From Astrocystis sublimbata (Eukaryota > Ascomycota > Sordariomycetes > Xylariales > Xylariaceae): a DNA stretch of 64,000 nucleotides. The notes below the pieces were generated by a model that was not told the DNA's origin, made no database searches, and worked only from the letters and a program-made list of their open reading frames with translations. Numbering within the stretch: the first letter of the stretch is position 1; each line of letters starts with the position of its first letter. The position numbers and the translations under genes are program-made. Below, one piece after another: positions 1 through 13,800 of the stretch. Where the stretch lies: the NCBI GenBank assembly GCA_022453515.1, contig JAJNNY010000030.1:186001-250000 (forward strand), in the 5' to 3' direction.

Positions 1-3000
1 CTTTATTTCGCCGATCAATTTCTACATTCCCGTGAAACGCTTCGGTCTACCCAATAAATCATATCACGAGGAAACAGAAGGTGTAGTGGTCTTAGTTGAG
101 TTCCATTGATGCAAGGCTTGGGCCCGAATACCAACAAGCAGATCAAACTTGCCCAAACGATTTGGCACGCCTGTCGAATCAGAGTTGCCGTCGGCCCTGC
201 AGCTTCACACATTATCAAGGTACTGAGTGTCCGTCTGGCTGGCTGGCTTACGTTCCGCAGTCGACGGACAAGCCAGCTGAGCCGTATCCCCAATTAATTC
301 GTTCATTTCCTCCACCCTGTCCTAGTCTATATTCGGTTGCGTTTACTCGCAACTGGACCGACCGATCAAATGCCCCCAGATAGCCCGCAAAGAAAGCGCA
401 GGCAGCATCGTATTTCCATTGGCATCGAGCAGACTAACATTGCATGAAGAAAAAGGGAGCATCTATGCGGTGTCACGAGGTTCGCCAGCTTTGTCGCGAA
501 GGCATCGCGATGTCGAAACGCATGTCATCTGAATGCAGCATGATATTAGGTACTCGGTTCTTTAATGTAACCTACTGGTACGCATATGCAGTCCAATCCG
601 TTTGGACAGGACGCAGGCCTGGGTAAGGTAGTTAGGTACATACCTGGCCGCCTGTTAGTGTTTGCATGTTCTAACCTGATACAATTGATGACCGAAGGGC
701 ACGCTGCTCGTCCCGTCATGCCTCCCTCCGGAATAGCGTTGCTCCTTTGGAGCCTGGGAGTCATCAACGGAACGGAATTGGCGTCATTCTATTATATTAG
801 TATGCATACAGATATAGCGCATATTCCTGGCAACCTGGCCCGCCTCGCACGCTCCAACGTCGCCTCCATTCTGCTTTGGCTCTTACTGCCCAATGAGCAG
901 CAACTGCAGACAGGATGCGCGGAATGATATGTGTTTTAGCTACATCCATGTTTAAGTAAGTAGGCAGATCTGTACATAGAATCAGAAGAGGCCAATTTCC
1001 CCTTTGTTGTTCTCTCGGCGCACCGACTAAGGAGCTCATGATGCTTCCACGCCGAAGTCTACACGTGTGTACATGCGTAGCATCCTTGATTCGTTGCCCC
1101 TTGGTAGGTCTCGAAGCCTCTGCTCTTAGTGATCATCATGGTCGGGCGTCACATTCTCGACGGAATATGCCCCGTACCGTAATGGCTAGGCGCTGTGGGC
1201 TGCGAGCGAGCGCCGGACTACTTACCCAGGTAGGGAGGTCAGGGTTCATGTGCGGATCCCTCTCTTTCATTCCTCTTTGTTACTTACGACAGTAGGAGGT
1301 GAGAGGCGAGAGGCACATTGGCACATAGAGGATACTCAGATCCGGTCCATAGTACAGTACACGTACGAGTAGATATGAGACCTTTGAAGCGATTCAGCCC
1401 CCCGAGTGGATGATGCGCGTACCGACGATGCAAGACGTCGTTGTCGTTGTCTCTGCCACACCCTCTCGCGGCGGAACTGCGACCACCTCATCTCAGGCCC
1501 ATATGATCTATCCCTTATCTGCGCTTTGAGCTGTCGTCATCATTATCCCCATCATCACACCTGGTCATCCGCGATCAGGCGCTGTGGGCGGCCGTCTTAC
1601 AAGTAAAAGTAAGTAGTCTCTTAGGGAGGTAAGGAAGTAAGATACAAGCAGGCACAGGCACAGGGCACATGCGTCGTCGAGCCGGAACCAGTAAGGTCCT
1701 AGCGTTGGCACGTTTGCGTTTGCGTTTGATGATGGCGGCACACCCTCGTCGCCCCGACGTACGGTGTCGGAGCCGTGGACGTACGCATGCACTGTTCCAG
1801 ACCTTCAGTCAAGCCAGTCCAACAAAGCCTGGTCTTTGCTCCCTTTCTCGCTTCCTGCTGCTCCCCCGTGTCCACAATGGCAGGCCCCGCGGGTCAGCGA
1901 CTTTCTCACAGCATTGCAACACCCCAGCTGTGGAGCCGGGCTAAGCACAGCCCAATCAGCGGGTTGGTTTCGTGGTTTTGGCCTCTTTGTGATGGGCGGT
2001 GGATCCTGGGCGAAAAAAAGTGTCTAGTAAACACTAGAAACGAGACGGCAAAAGAACCGGAGGCCACTTCACCGCAGCAGCACGGAACCAGGACCATGAC
2101 GGACCATGACAGATCCCAGCGCCGCGCCAGGGCCATCGAAAGGCTCGATACATACGCATGAGGGAATAAGGGACTACTAACTACTAGCTACTACATTGAA
2201 CTAAGTAAGTATATACGAGGAGGAGACGAAGGAAGCCCGGACAACAAGAGAAACGAAAACGGACGTTTGTCCAGGCGCCGCTGACTGCTGCACTTGCACT
2301 GCACGCGGACGACGTCGACGACAATAACGACGAAGACTCGCTCGCTAAAGGGGGGCCGTCTCGAATGGTACGCAGGAAGTATACGTACTACCTGCGTACG
2401 ATGGATGTGGTGGATGTGGTGGATGGGCGACCGACCATCTGGGCAATTCAATCGGCAGGCCCAATGTCGGCGGTGTCAGTTGGTGTCAGTGCCTGCCTCC
2501 CTCTCTCATGCCTCTCTCGGCAAGTACCTCCAGTAGCAGGTACTTGCGAGGTGCGAGTGCACCTGTTCAGGCTGCTACAACGCAACGGAACAGGAGGTAC
2601 CTGTCTCACATGAGGGTACTTACTCCCACTGCCGCATCCTTGTACCCATGCGACACGGGGGGTGGGACACATGTACCTCGAGCCGACCAACCCTTCCATA
2701 ATGCCTGCCTGCCTCGTCGTCCGTGTCATCATCACTGTTAGGTACCAAGACGACCTATATTTACGGCACAGGGCACCCACCACAAGTCACAGCACAGGGC
2801 TCGACAGGGCTCTGCACAGGGCATGCGAATATGCAGAAGGGGTGCAGGGCAGCAGGGTGGTAGGGTAGAGTCGCAGGGTACGGAGCCCACCCAACACACG
2901 ATGGCTCGCTGGCTCACACCCCTCTCAACCCGTAAAGCCTCGCTACTTACCTAAACTAACCTTGCACTAGCTGGCCCTAGACGTCCGCCTGGGCAGTCCA

Positions 3001-4644
3001 ATCCTCATCCTGGGCCTGTCTCGTCGTTTGTCGTTTGTCTGTCGGTATCAGGCACCCCTGTCTCGCTGCTCAAAGAGGGTACGTAGCGACATGGCGCTGG
3101 CTCACACACACACACACGGTGCATTTTGATCAAAGCTGCACGGTGTGCATGTGTCGGTGGTACGGGGTACATACGGTACGGTCGGTACATGGTTCACTTA
3201 CACAGCAGGGCAGGGCACTGAGGGCGGGCAGGCACTCGCTCCAGCTCGTTGGCGCTGGCTCGTCCATCCTAGCGTCGTGCCGCTACGACTGACTTAGATT
3301 TGCACATACTCCCCGTCTCCATACTCTCCATACCAGGCACGCATAATCGCCATTGCTGGCAACGGCAGCTGCTTGCTTGCGAGCTCACTTCATTTGAACT
3401 GTATCTATCCCATCATGCCCCTGTACACATACTATCACATTCTTTACACGCCACTTTAGCTCCCAATTGATCGTTTTTCCTTTTCCGCCCACCCAAGACC
3501 ACTCGTGAAAGTAAACGGCCACTTGCCAGACTGCTCTTACATGACGCCTCTTACATGACCACCCATCCCACCACCACCACCACCACCTGCCTCGACCTCC
3601 CACTCACAGACTCCAGCCTTTCCTGATCACACATATCTCCCGAGAGCCAGCACTGAACCTGGCCGAACCTGCGAGAGTCCTTACAGCAGGAGAATCTCTC
3701 TACCGTGGGGATCTACTTGGCATCGTCTGTCTTGACTGACGCCCCTTGCCTTGTGGTGTCCCTGACTGCATAGACATCTTTCTGTAGCTGGTCTTGACGG
3801 GCCTTTTCGAATTTGCAACGAATACCTGACCCAACAGCAAGGTGCAGCCTGTAGCTGGTGGAGGAGCAAGACCGCACCCACATCGAACCACGGCAAAGCC
3901 ATTGTTCATTGTACGAGACGCAGCGAGCTAAAGCCACCTTGAACGAGACAAGCACGAAAGCTTCCATTGACAGTCGCGAGCCCGCTTGCAACCAACAAAC
4001 CCAACAAACATTTAGAGATCAGGATATCCCATAAAGGCAGCTGCGGTCTATTAGCCCACCCGCGATGCATCATCGGAGATGACCAAACGGCCCAACTTAA
4101 CCACCACATGGACTACAATTCGCCTTCCACTTCCTCACCACTTATACACCACGACAGTAACATCTGACCAATCAGTCCGCTCGCTCGCTCGCTCATTCCC
4201 GTAGTCGACAGGCAAGCAGTGGCAGTGCCACCACTTGATCTTGTTGCAGAGAGCTGGTTGTAGATATCCCGCGTCTACTCATCACGAATGTCACGACATC
4301 CCACCCAACACCATTTTGAATTTGGTTGTTTCCGGCGAAGAAGGGATCAGCATTGACACAAGCAGGCACAACACAGCAACAGCGTCAAACATCTTGTCCA
4401 AGCAAGAAACTGCCCCACACCGAAAGCTGCAACTCCCGGACAACACGACAAGCGACCTGGAATACACCAGTCCTAGTCAACTGCCTGTAGGTAGTCCCCG
4501 GCAACCAGGTTATCCAGTGCCCAGCTACCGTCATCCGACTTCACATCTGCGACCCTCGAATTGGTTTTTTTCATTCCATACACGCCCACGTTCCTGCTTC
4601 AAACTCAAAATCCGACACATCGGCCTCTGACCTCTTCACCCCAT
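1..4644. other. Long intergenic region upstream of the cyclin gene
   Basis: No protein gene is supported here. The open frames are short, lack convincing ATG starts or splice-linked partners, and overlap on several frames and strands. The stretch carries several simple repeats: GTGGAT units near 2403-2426, a CA run at 3103-3117, CCA units at 3568-3586 and GCTC units at 4179-4194. Between about 2500 and 3250 there are many irregular GGTAC and CACAGGG motifs. The last 500-1000 bases are pyrimidine- and CA-rich, as expected for promoter and long 5' leader of the gene starting at 4645. The open frame at 4235-4630 begins with TTG and runs into a different frame from the cyclin, so it is better read as leader sequence. 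Confidence 0.6.
3103..3117. repeat. CA dinucleotide microsatellite
   Basis: About seven CA units in a row in the intergenic region. No function is implied. Confidence 0.8.
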
Positions 4645-6652
4645 ATGTCTTCTATCGTCGAAATCCCATACCACTTCCGCCTATACTCGCCTTTCCCCAA
4701 AGTAGTAGGCTACCCACGACGTCACAACCCTGATCCATTCGATCTCAGCAAGCTTCGAGAGATCAAGACGACCCAGCTGTACTCTGGTGGTCTCCGGACG
4801 CCTCCAGCCGAAACCGCGATGAGTACTACGTATCACAAGCCGATGGTGGTCGGCAATACATACGACGCCCACGTTGCCCTCGCCCGACACCCGAATGCCA
4901 TATTGTCCTCTTCGCGTGCCAACAGTTCTGCTCTCTCTTTCGATGCAGCGATCAATACGTACTCGCGATCGCAGCCTTACTCCCAGCCGCCAGCTCAGCT
5001 ACCCACGACCATGGTACAACGCTCACAGCATGGCCCGGGGGCATCACTACCACCTTCCATCCAGCAAGCCACACCTGTGACTGCTCCTTCCAAAAGCCGC
5101 TCCTCCTTAACCCCCATTGCTTTTGGAGACGATCCAAGCATGGTGATGCACAGTTTAAAACTACCCACCTGGATAAGCCCGAATGGCGGGAGCTTGGATG
5201 AATTCGCATCCTTGGTGAGTTTCACAAGCTGAAAAGCAATGAATTCCTTGGCTGACAATATGATAGATGACCTGCTTCTTCTGGTTCGAAACTATGGATA
5301 CGATAGAGGCGGCAGAAGGTATTCATACACGCCCACTTTCCAAGCCGCTCCCCCTCCTGTCGAGATATACCGAACCTTGCCCGGCCTATAAGAAATGGGT
5401 CCACAACATTTTATCGACAACTCAAGTCACACAGAATGTAGTGTTATTGGCACTGCTGTTTGTGAATCGGCTGAAAAAGACGAATCCGATGGTACACGGG
5501 AACCCAGGCAGCGAATATCGCTTACTAACGGTAGCGTTGATGTTGGGCAACAAGTTCCTCGACGACAACACCTACACGAACAAGACCTGGGCCGAGGTTT
5601 CCGGCATATCAGTCAAGGAGATCCACGTCATGGAGGTTGAGTTTCTGAGCAACATGAGATACGGGCTTTTGACGTCAAAGGAGCAATGGCAGGTATGGCT
5701 AGAGAAGTTGACCTGCTACCATCGTTACTGCGAACGGGCCAAGGCTGAAGAAGCGACTCGACAAGCGCAAGCCACACCTCTTCATCTATCTCCGAATCCG
5801 ACGAGATTCTCACCCCCCCTGCCATCGCCTACCGCTATGCTTCCCACGAGCATGCACGGCGCATCATCGTTGGCGGCCGCATACACACCACCACACAACG
5901 AGTGGGATAGTTCGTACCATCCGATACCCTTGGTCTCTCCGTTGGCGACCAAACCAAGCTTAGGGCACCCACTTGTGCGCAAGAGAAGTCTGGAAGGTCG
6001 TGATGCTATGGAACCAGCACCGAAGAAGATGTCGCTTGGGCCTACGCAGGCCATGGTGCCGTCCATGCGTGTCACCGGTGGCCCTGATCCAGTCCGATTG
6101 CCTGCACCGCAGCTGACAATAGATACGAGCCAAGCTCCGTTGCTGAACACGTATGGATCTGCCGGCTGTCCACAGCACATGGTGTCGCTACCTCCTTTGA
6201 ACGCCAACATCCGGGCTATGTCAACGGTATACTCGACACCGACCACCACCACGTACGCGCACCAAGGCCCCATGCTACCAACATGCGGACCGCCACAAAC
6301 ACCGTTGTCATATGGGGGTCCGTCTCACTATGGTACACCAACTAAGCGACATAGCCCTCAGAACATGGCAGCCTTTGGATCCTCTCCTTTGGCAGATATC
6401 TACGCCAGCCATACACCCATTTCCAATTCGCCTTCGGTATATCTGCAGCAGCGAGCTAGTCCCTACAAGCCAGTCCGTCGCGTGAATACGCTCCTAAACC
6501 CTCCACCATCGATTCCTCTTGCCGAGTACCACCTCGGCTCGAGTCAGATGCACTACCAGCCCATCGGCCGGCGCCATGATCTTCGTTCAGGAATTGTGCC
6601 CGAATTCCTGCCGAATTACGGCCAGCCACGTCATCCGATACACCCATTTTAA
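4645..6652 (+). CDS. Pcl/Clg1-type cyclin (Pho85-type CDK partner)
   Basis: Two exons, 4645-5214 and 5267-6652, join in phase 0 across a 52-nt intron (donor GTGAGT, branch GCTGAC, acceptor ATAG) and encode 651 aa. Residues 1-190 are Pro/Ser/Gln-rich and probably disordered. The cyclin box lies at about 195-345; visible hallmarks are the helix NVVLLALLFVNRLKK near 247 and the segment KFLDDNTYTNKTW near 286, the usual signature of Pcl/Clg1 cyclins. The remaining ~300 residues are Pro/Ser/Thr/Tyr-rich. By family, such cyclins bind a Pho85-like CDK and direct its specificity in nutrient signalling, morphology or cell cycle. The ATG at 4645 was chosen because MSSIVEIPYHF follows a leader with no long frame; an in-frame TTG upstream is unlikely to be used. 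Which Pcl subgroup it belongs to is inferred. Confidence 0.85.
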
Positions 6653-8302
6653 CGACGCATTTCTTTCCTGGCCCCTCGTGGGCCGAGCTTATTCGAGGTC
6701 CTGATCAACAAGATCAACCGTGTACTTGTTTCTTTCACCCTGCATGGACTATCATTTGCATTGCCGCCGGCGTTTGAGGGCGGCATCACAGTCGACAGCA
6801 TTTCGACGCTACTGGGACAGCTTGAGATTTTATTCTTTAATTTTCACGGCCGAAAATCTGAATTGCATCGCATACGGCGTTTTTTCTCTTTGTTTTTTTT
6901 CACACTGTAATGCATAGAGCAGGCAGGGATGTAACCCACATACAGGGCAATGACAAAATAGACGATTGTCAGAGTATAGGTGGAACGAACGGGTTGCCCT
7001 TCGATATGGACGGCCAAGCAAGCAGCTGGCCACTCTGTTCCCTGTGGAGGTGGAGGAAACCTTGAAGGATACGGCGAGGAGAACTGTACTCTGCCGAATG
7101 CATGATTGCTTAACACATTGCTGGGATGCGCTTTTAGTGATTGATTATGGATTGTGGTTTGATACAGAGGTAGTCAGCCCATCCTGATGGCAAGGTAGCT
7201 AGCAATGAAAAAGTGCGCAGTGAACAATGAGATGATTTTATGGTTAGTGAACTGTTGTAGCCAATAGAGGGTGATTTTGGGAATATGTGAGTTGAGCATG
7301 TGATTGTATTGACTTTTGTCAAATTGGTCGTCGGGGCAACTGATGAGCTTGTGATGATGTCATGATGGATGAGCTAGCGATTGGGCTTATCGTCTTTATC
7401 GTCTTATCGGGCGCGGCCTTGGCCGGCTTATCGAGGGTTGCTCGGCTAGGATCGCTCTTGGCATTTTCAGTCAGTTACTGCTTTTAGCGGACATCCTGTT
7501 CAAGTAGACGTACTACCCATGTGGTTCCGGACGGCCGACGGGTCGAGCAGAGGCCGGATGGAAGAGTAAGTGGATAGGATCGATCGGAGAGAGGTGGAGT
7601 GGTTTGTCGGAGGTTGCTTGCGTGCTTGGTGGATATGTCCGATGCTTGCTTAATTAATGTGTATATATGGAGTAGGTAGGTAGCTTAGGTGAGTGAGTTT
7701 GGATGTGCTTCTCGTGTGATGTGTGTGTGTGGTTTGTGTTGATTAGCTTTTCTTTCGTTGGGACTACTTATTACGAGAGAGAGTTTTATGTTCGTGTTTG
7801 TGTTTGTGGCGTTTTATGATTATTGGTTGCTTTGATTGTTGTGTCTTGTCCTCTAGGGTGGTTTGGTTGCGTGTAAGTATAGTAAAAGTATAGATTGAAT
7901 TGGATATGGTATTGGTATTCGTTTGTGTGATTGGATGAGTGGAAGGTAGGCAGGCGTTATTGCAATCATTCTCTTGGAATGTATTGATTGGATTAATATG
8001 TGTACAATGAGAAAATATAACATATATTGCAGTGCTCAATTCATCACGCTTGAGCTGTGTATTATTTTCCAGCTATTTTTATTACTTAGGTGCTGGAAGT
8101 AGTAGTTGTATGGTGTTGTGGAATGGGCACGGATTTAGCCAGTACCTCCATCGGAGGGTCCGTTAGCCCTCCGAGGAAGTAGCTCTCCCGCATCATGCAA
8201 GGCTCCATTTTTCTCCGATCATCACCTCAGGATTTCCATACATAGCCTCGGCGTTTGGGTTGGTTGATTTATATGTGTCGGAATCCTTCTTTGACAGCCA
8301 CG
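6653..8302. other. Intergenic region between cyclin and nitronate monooxygenase genes
   Basis: About 1.65 kb with no supported gene. The first part is likely cyclin 3' UTR. From about 7150 to 8040 the plus strand is strongly G/T-rich (purine-poor runs such as repeated GTTTG and GTGTG), which creates long but unconvincing minus-strand frames. The stretch just before 8303 is probably the promoter of the next gene. Confidence 0.6.
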
Positions 8303-10823
8303 ATGGCTCGCCATGTTTTAAATCTCGCGACCGCTCCAAGTAGGCTCAATCGGTTGATAATAAGATTCGGTGCTGTACCACCACACCGGAGCAGAACCTT
8401 CACCATGTCGGCGCCGGCAGCAGCATCGCAGGCACACCTAATGCCGACCACGCGCATGGTGCGCTGGTTCCCCAACACGGCGTATCCGCTCATCGTATCG
8501 GCGCCGATGGCCTTTGTCAGCAATCACAAGCTGGCGTGTGAGGTCTCTGCGGCTAATGGGCTTGGTATGTTCCCTCTACCTACTACGTCGTCGTCGTTGT
8601 TGTTGTTGTTTTTTCATCTCGATGTTCTCATTCTCGTGTTCTCTCACCTTATCTCATTTCATGCATGTCTATGTACATATGTCTGTCTATTTTTAGAGAC
8701 ACTTATACACATATCACTACACACGCCCTTCGTTCACGATCATACAAGCTCATACACAATACTCATTCACCCACCACGTCGGTCACCTCTCACCAACGTT
8801 GATTGAGTTGAGCCGAGCGAGCCCCGATTTGCATAATACACTTCCATATCACGCACACCATGTTTCAAAACAAAAGAAAGAAACCCCCACAAACTCGCTC
8901 GCTAACCAACAACCTCCGTCATCGCCCAAAGGCTTCATCCAAGGCGGCCGCACCTTCAAGCCGGGCTCGCGCTCGCTGCAAGACCTGGACGACTCGCTAC
9001 GGCTCGCGCGGACTTACCTAGCTCAGAAGCACCAAGGCGACAGACAACAACGCGAAGAAAACCCAAACCTGCCCATCGGCGTGGGCTTCATCCTCTTCTC
9101 CTCTTGCGCGGCGAAGTATTTCGCGACGACGACGGTGCCGATCCTGCGCCGCCACCGCCCCGCCGCCATCTGGCTGTTCGCGCCCGATCCGGAAAAGCCG
9201 GACACCCTGCGGCGCGTCGTCGAAGGTATCTTTCGCAACCTCGGCGACGAGGGCTGGGAGCCGAGGTTGATTGTCCAGGTCGGCACGGTGGCGGCTGCGA
9301 GACAGGCTGCTGCGCTGGGCGCGGATGTCATTGTCGCGCAGGGTGTTGATGCGGGGGGCCATCAGTTTGTTAATGGTGTGGGGATTGTTAGTCTGGTGCC
9401 GGAGGTTGTGGATAGTGAGTGGATGTTTTTTTTTGTCTTAAGTTTGTTCCTGTCTGTCTGTGTCTGTGGGGATGGGGGATGTGCGAGGTTCGTGGGTGAG
9501 AGTCGCTCGCCGGGGTGTGGGCACGCAGCGCCATTCCCATCCCTTCTGTGCTGTCTCTCGTTGAAGTTGAGTTAAAAAGGGGAGGGAAAAGACAAAAACA
9601 TTCTAGACGATTGGAGGGAGAGTGAGCGATGCTGACAGCGAGTTCCTTACAGTGGTGCGCGACGAGTTCCCGAAAAGGGCGATTGCCGTCTGGGCTGCGG
9701 GTGGCATTGCGGATGGACGGGGCGTCACGGCTGCGCTGGCGCTTGGGGCTGAGGCTGCCGTCATGGGCACGAGGGTATGTTTATCATTCCGCTTTTTGAT
9801 ATATTCTCGTACAATACTGCTACAGTCTACAACTCCTTCTCGCTGGGGAAAGACCGGCGTCCATCGATTCCGAGAGATGCATTCATAGCCTGGGTATGCT
9901 AACTAACTGAATTCGCAGTACATGGTAGCAGAAGAGTCTGATGCTCAGGACTACAAGAGGCAAGCCCTCATTTCCGCGTCGGATGGTGCGAATAGCACCG
10001 CGAAGTGAGTTGATTCCTTTTTTACTTACGCTCTCTCCCTCTCTCCCTCTCTCTCGTTCCCTCCCCTTCTCAGTCACCCACACCATTTCAATTTGTTTTT
10101 TTTTTCTTATTGCTAAGATGTTGATGTCGTGTCTAGGTCTTACGTCCACGACCACGTCCAGGGGACTTGGAACTGGCCCAAACAATACGACGGCCGCGCC
10201 ATCGTGCACCCGTCGTACACCGACAGCCTGGCGGGCATGTCCATCGAGGAGAACGAGGCGCGCTACAAGAAGGCGAAGGAAGCCGGCGATGACTCGATGA
10301 TGGTCACCTGGTCGTAAGTGTTTTACTTGTTGCCTCTGATCGGAACCAACGCGCCCGGCCACCTGGTTGTTGCTTCTGTTCCTGTTATCTGTCCCATCTT
10401 CTATCCTATCCAGGGCGACGGACCGTAATTAAGTAAGTAAATTGGTTGTGCTAACGGCAACCTTTGTTTGTTTTCCACAGGAGCACCAGTGTCGGGCTCA
10501 TCCGGGAGACGGCCCCGGCCGGGGACATCACCGTGCGGGTCCGCAACGACGCCAGGATGTGCATGATGCGCATGACCATGTCGGCGAGAAAGGCGCGCCT
10601 GGTCATGGAAGCTCACCTGCAGGACGAGCTCATAGAGGTGAAGGACGACGGAGAGAGCGCGGAGAAGAAGGAACCGCCGCAGGAGGATAAAGAGCCCGGA
10701 AATGCGTTTTTCAACAAGGTGCGCGTGAATAGTGCCGGCAAGGAGGCGCGGCAGGAGCCGGAGCCGAGGGTGCCTGATGCTGGGACGGGGTATTTTAGGA
10801 AGATCCAGCATCATAAGATTTGA
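8303..10823 (+). CDS. Nitronate monooxygenase (2-nitropropane dioxygenase family)
   Basis: Six exons keep phase throughout: 8303-8564, 8932-9414, 9653-9774, 9919-10004, 10137-10313 and 10481-10823, giving 490 aa. The family is FMN-dependent and oxidises alkyl or propionate nitronates to carbonyl compounds and nitrite. Visible motifs are IVSAPMAF near 65-71, GLGFIQGG across the first junction, AQGVDAGGH with the catalytic-type His near 231, and WAAGGIADGRG near 263 with MGTRY for FMN phosphate binding. The first ~35 residues are Arg-rich and lack acidic residues, consistent with a mitochondrial presequence (inference); an alternative start is the Met at 8405. The C-terminus carries an acidic and Lys-rich tail of ~80 residues not usual for the family. 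Intron 1 is long for this window (367 nt) but has a good GTATGT donor and GCTAAC branch site. Confidence 0.9.
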
Positions 10824-13800
10824 TTGGTGAATGAAGGGAGGGAGGGAGGGAGGGCCTGGTTAGTGTTTACCTTGATGAGCTTGAATAGACTGTGATACCT
10901 AGTTGTCGATTGGAAAATACCTATGCTTTGTCACAAGGATACTCATGGATGATTGGGTATTACTGAGTAATTCTGTTCAACCAATCATCATGGTAGGGAG
11001 GATTCGAATGATGGAATTATCTCCTCTGCGTCCTCTGCCGGTTAAGTTCTTGAATGGTCTGCAACTGACTCATTTGATTCTCATTTCGCTTTGCTAGACT
11101 CTGTCGACTCTGGATTGATGGCAATTGTTTCACAGACTATAGATCCCCCTACACAGCTCTCGGAGGACTTCTCATGATGGGAAAAGTTCATGTTCAGTTC
11201 ATGGACCCGGTGCTCTGGGTCCGTGTCTCAAGAACCAGGCTAGAATAGTCTATATATACCATATGAGTAATTAACTGGCCTAGAAGACTGTGGAAACTAT
11301 GATTCACAATCAAGACAGGGGAAGTTTCAGACTGCAACAACTTCATAGTGCGAAAGATGGTCGTCCAGCGAGAGATGCCTATGTTTTGGATCTTCGTCGG
11401 GTCACCTTTGTGAATGCCGTCAAAAACGCAGGTATGTCCACCTCATTGACTGGCATGTTATGTTACCCTGGACTGAATCTACCACTCAACATAGATCAAG
11501 GTCGATAGTTCCCAGTCCTAACGAAGGAAGAAGACGTGAAAAGACCTCCATTGCAAAAGCCAACACGGCACAGAAGAGGCTTTCTCTCATTGGCCAATAA
11601 TTAGCTCGTCTTCCTACCTATACTGAATTCTCGGGCCGCAAGCTAAAAGCAAACAAAAACCCAGCAGGACAGCCTGGCCAGTCAGTCAGTCAGTCACGAA
11701 GGCCTATTCCAACGCATGCATGCCTGCCTACTTATTTAAGACAAACATATTCCCTCATCATGACGCGTGCTTCAAGCCCAATTGTAAAGGGAGTGATTTA
11801 TCAGATCGTTTTCGAGTGACTCTATTCGAGACTAATTATCTGATTTTCTAAGAATCGCAGGGAATGCTGCTTTGGATTATCTATCTAATTGCTAGACGAA
11901 CATCGGCAAGACACGACACGAGCCCCCGCCCAAGCTCCTGGGCCAGGACTGGGCTTGGTTCGAATTGGTAGGTGATATCTGAGGTGTATTATTTTGAACC
12001 ATGCAGATGGAATGGAAGATCAAAGGGGGCTCTCGTGCTCAGGGGTTCAGGTACAACCCGCCTTAGTCGCTGGCTTTTTGGTTTTGGTGAGTTTGACTGC
12101 TGTGTTACTGATTCATGGTTGCATATGCTGTGTAACTCTATCTAAAAGGTCCTCGGACGAGCTATTTCTGTGTAAGTGGCTAGATAAGTAAGGTATGGTG
12201 TCATGATAGCATGGGGTTTCGCCGTGGCGGCCCAATACCACTCTGCTGGCGATGACGAGGGTTCAGACGATCGAACCTATCAGCCACGTCGCCGGGCAGG
12301 AAAGCTAGGCCGTTATCATGCGTGGAAGAAACCCAATGATGTTTTGGCCAGTGGAAACTTCCAAAGTTCTTGATTGCCCAATTTGGCTGAGTCGCGAAAG
12401 AAACATCGATACAAAACACCCTACCTGGCAGGGAACGTAAACTTTAGTCCAGACCGCCCTGAGGACCCTTCTTGTGAAATCCCCGAAGGCAATTAGACCC
12501 CGAGCTGCCGAGTCTCTATAATGGTGCATTGATATCATTTGTATCTATGTCGTATTTGATTCGTGGCGGGACTGCGAAAGTATAATAGCGAGCCAGGGGC
12601 AAGTTAGATCCTTCAGGCTCGCTACCTACTTCGTATTTATGCCCTGATATCTCTTCTTGGATAGTTTAATTAGATGAGGTCGACAGATATAAGTTATTGT
12701 ATGTATAACAGTAGCAGTATCTTTCACATGTATATATCTAGTTAACTAGGTAGCACCCGGTAACATGTTTTGAAAAGTGGTTACAAACATCTGCTCAAAA
12801 TACTATAATCTATAGGAAAGATAATAGGCCTGACACCGTGCAGCCAATGCTGCTGGGAAGTAATCCTTATTGACCTTTTAGCACAGCAAGTTATTGGGGG
12901 CCATTTGTCCAGGTTCCTATCAGTGGACAGTATATCTTGGAATTAAACTACAACTCGAACTGTTGACGGCTTTGATACCTATGATTTGAGCAAAATAGTA
13001 TAGAGGTAAGTATAAGGTACATATGGAAGACTCGCCACACGTATACCTTCACGTGATAGACTGCTGGTGCCTGGTCCGACCTGAACTCAAATGGACGGAC
13101 TCGGACTTGTGATAGGACGAGGTGACGACATGCGAACAGCCCAAGGCGGTTACACCTTGTAAGACGGCGACGTCACCTGACTTTACCCCTCATGTCCGTG
13201 GCCATTGCGCCTCAAAATAACGATATGAACTTGATCTTTCGAGTTTGTATAACATGCGACTCGGAGATGCTCGTTCGCAGCTCTGCCAGTGTCTCGGCGC
13301 TGGCCATTGGGTCGTCACGGAGAATTGGCCGTTGTGACTCGGGCCAGCCAATGGAAGCGCTGCAAGTACACGGAGCTGTGTCCGGCGGGCATGCTGGCCG
13401 CTCATTGGCTGCATATCTGACCACTCTCAACGTCGCCCATCAAAACGGCCTGGAGAGCTCGCCGGGCACCTAGAGGTAGGGAAGCCCACGCCTGGAGCCC
13501 ATCTGGGGCTCGCTGGGTTCTCTGCCTTCTGCCTTCTACCTTTTCATTCTCTGCACTTCTGTTAGCATCCTGGTTCGCCTGGCTACTAACACCGCGAACT
13601 CGGCATCTCGTCCAAATACCCCCCTACGGACCCTACCTACCTAGTAAGACATACATGCATACCAACTTATACATGTGCGACGAGTAATTAGATGAGACGG
13701 GATCTCTCGTGTTTTCGGCAGTCGAGAGCAGCATAATTACAATTACCCGGACCTCTACTCATTTCCCTCTACTGTCGTCTCGCGAGTCATCACCATCGTG

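Noticed and set aside
4235..4630. 131-codon open frame upstream of the cyclin gene
   Set aside because: It starts with TTG, has no domain, lies in a different frame from the cyclin and is better explained as leader sequence.
7764..8039. Minus-strand open frame rich in Thr/Asn/Ile
   Set aside because: It is a by-product of the G/T-rich plus strand, with low-complexity content and no domain.
11945..11970. GGTTCGAATT motif resembling a tRNA B box
   Set aside because: The flanks do not form a T stem and no acceptor or anticodon arm is present.
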